NCBI GenBank assembly: GCA_030603065.1
Contig: JAUVYN010000031.1
Location: 1 to 34,138, forward strand
Direction: 5' to 3'
Length of the DNA: 34,138 nt
Origin: Pseudomonas sp.
Lineage (GTDB): Bacteria; Pseudomonadota; Gammaproteobacteria; Pseudomonadales; Pseudomonadaceae
Positions 34,138 through 34,138 of the stretch are shown in pieces. The first letter of the stretch is position 1. Each line of letters opens with the position of its first letter. A model generated the notes under the pieces. It worked only from the letters and a program-made list of their open reading frames with translations. It was not told where the DNA came from and ran no database searches. The position numbers were made by a program, and so were the translations under genes.

Positions 34138-34138
34138 A

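Overview
The window looks like a chromosomal segment of a Pseudomonadaceae-like gammaproteobacterium (Pseudomonas or the Halopseudomonas lineage). This is inferred from the GC-rich codon use and from the kinds of proteins encoded: an ETF-ubiquinone oxidoreductase, a RIO-type kinase, ArfB, a CHASE4-GGDEF-EAL protein and DUF4105. No rRNA, tRNA, CRISPR array, transposase or integrase was seen, and no stretch over 300 bases lacks a gene.

Layout. (a) 1-580: the 3' end of an ETF:ubiquinone oxidoreductase gene, a clean intrinsic terminator, and a 25-codon membrane micro-ORF. (b) 608-11404: a divergent predicted peptide synthesis/processing locus. On the minus strand, in transcription order, are a transglutaminase-DUF2126 protein, a fused ATP-grasp/alpha-E protein with an eroded ATP-grasp active site, and a short transglutaminase. 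On the plus strand are an intact circularly permuted ATP-grasp, a free-standing alpha-E protein and a zinc-ribbon HExxH metallopeptidase. (c) 11406-20439: single genes on both strands. These are a YkgJ-type cysteine-cluster protein, a beta-lactamase-fold hydrolase, an M14/DUF2817 carboxypeptidase-like protein, a RIO kinase, a Tat/lipoprotein PhoD phosphatase, ArfB, an unrecognised exported protein, a yeast-FCY1-like cytosine deaminase and an AI-2E family transporter. (d) 20436-22741 (minus): an HPF/RaiA-like ribosome factor, an exonuclease III (TTG start, coupled) and a DUF4105 membrane protein. (e) 22952-25207: a CHASE4-GGDEF-EAL c-di-GMP enzyme with a recognisable sigma-70 promoter. (f) 25218-26261 (minus): a 56-residue hydrophilic protein and a YafJ-type class II glutamine amidotransferase broken by one in-frame TGA. 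(g) 26333-31753 (minus): a five-gene molybdo-hydroxylase operon (XdhC chaperone, MocA-like nucleotidyltransferase, 2Fe-2S subunit, FAD/4Fe-4S subunit, Moco subunit) of PaoABC type. (h) 31875-34137: a DUF2892 membrane protein, an acetoacetate-decarboxylase-like protein, and the 3' part of a hybrid histidine kinase that runs off the window.

The most system-like part is region (b). It resembles the ATP-grasp/alpha-E/transglutaminase peptide systems predicted by comparative genomics, whose product is unknown. Here the synthetic and processing functions are present in duplicate, one ATP-grasp appears catalytically degraded, and no proteasome-like Anbu subunit is visible. Other points of interest are the nonsense-interrupted amidotransferase, a hairpin that covers the phoD ribosome binding site, a tandem Pho-box-like array before the DUF2817 gene, and the micro-ORF after the ETF-QO gene.
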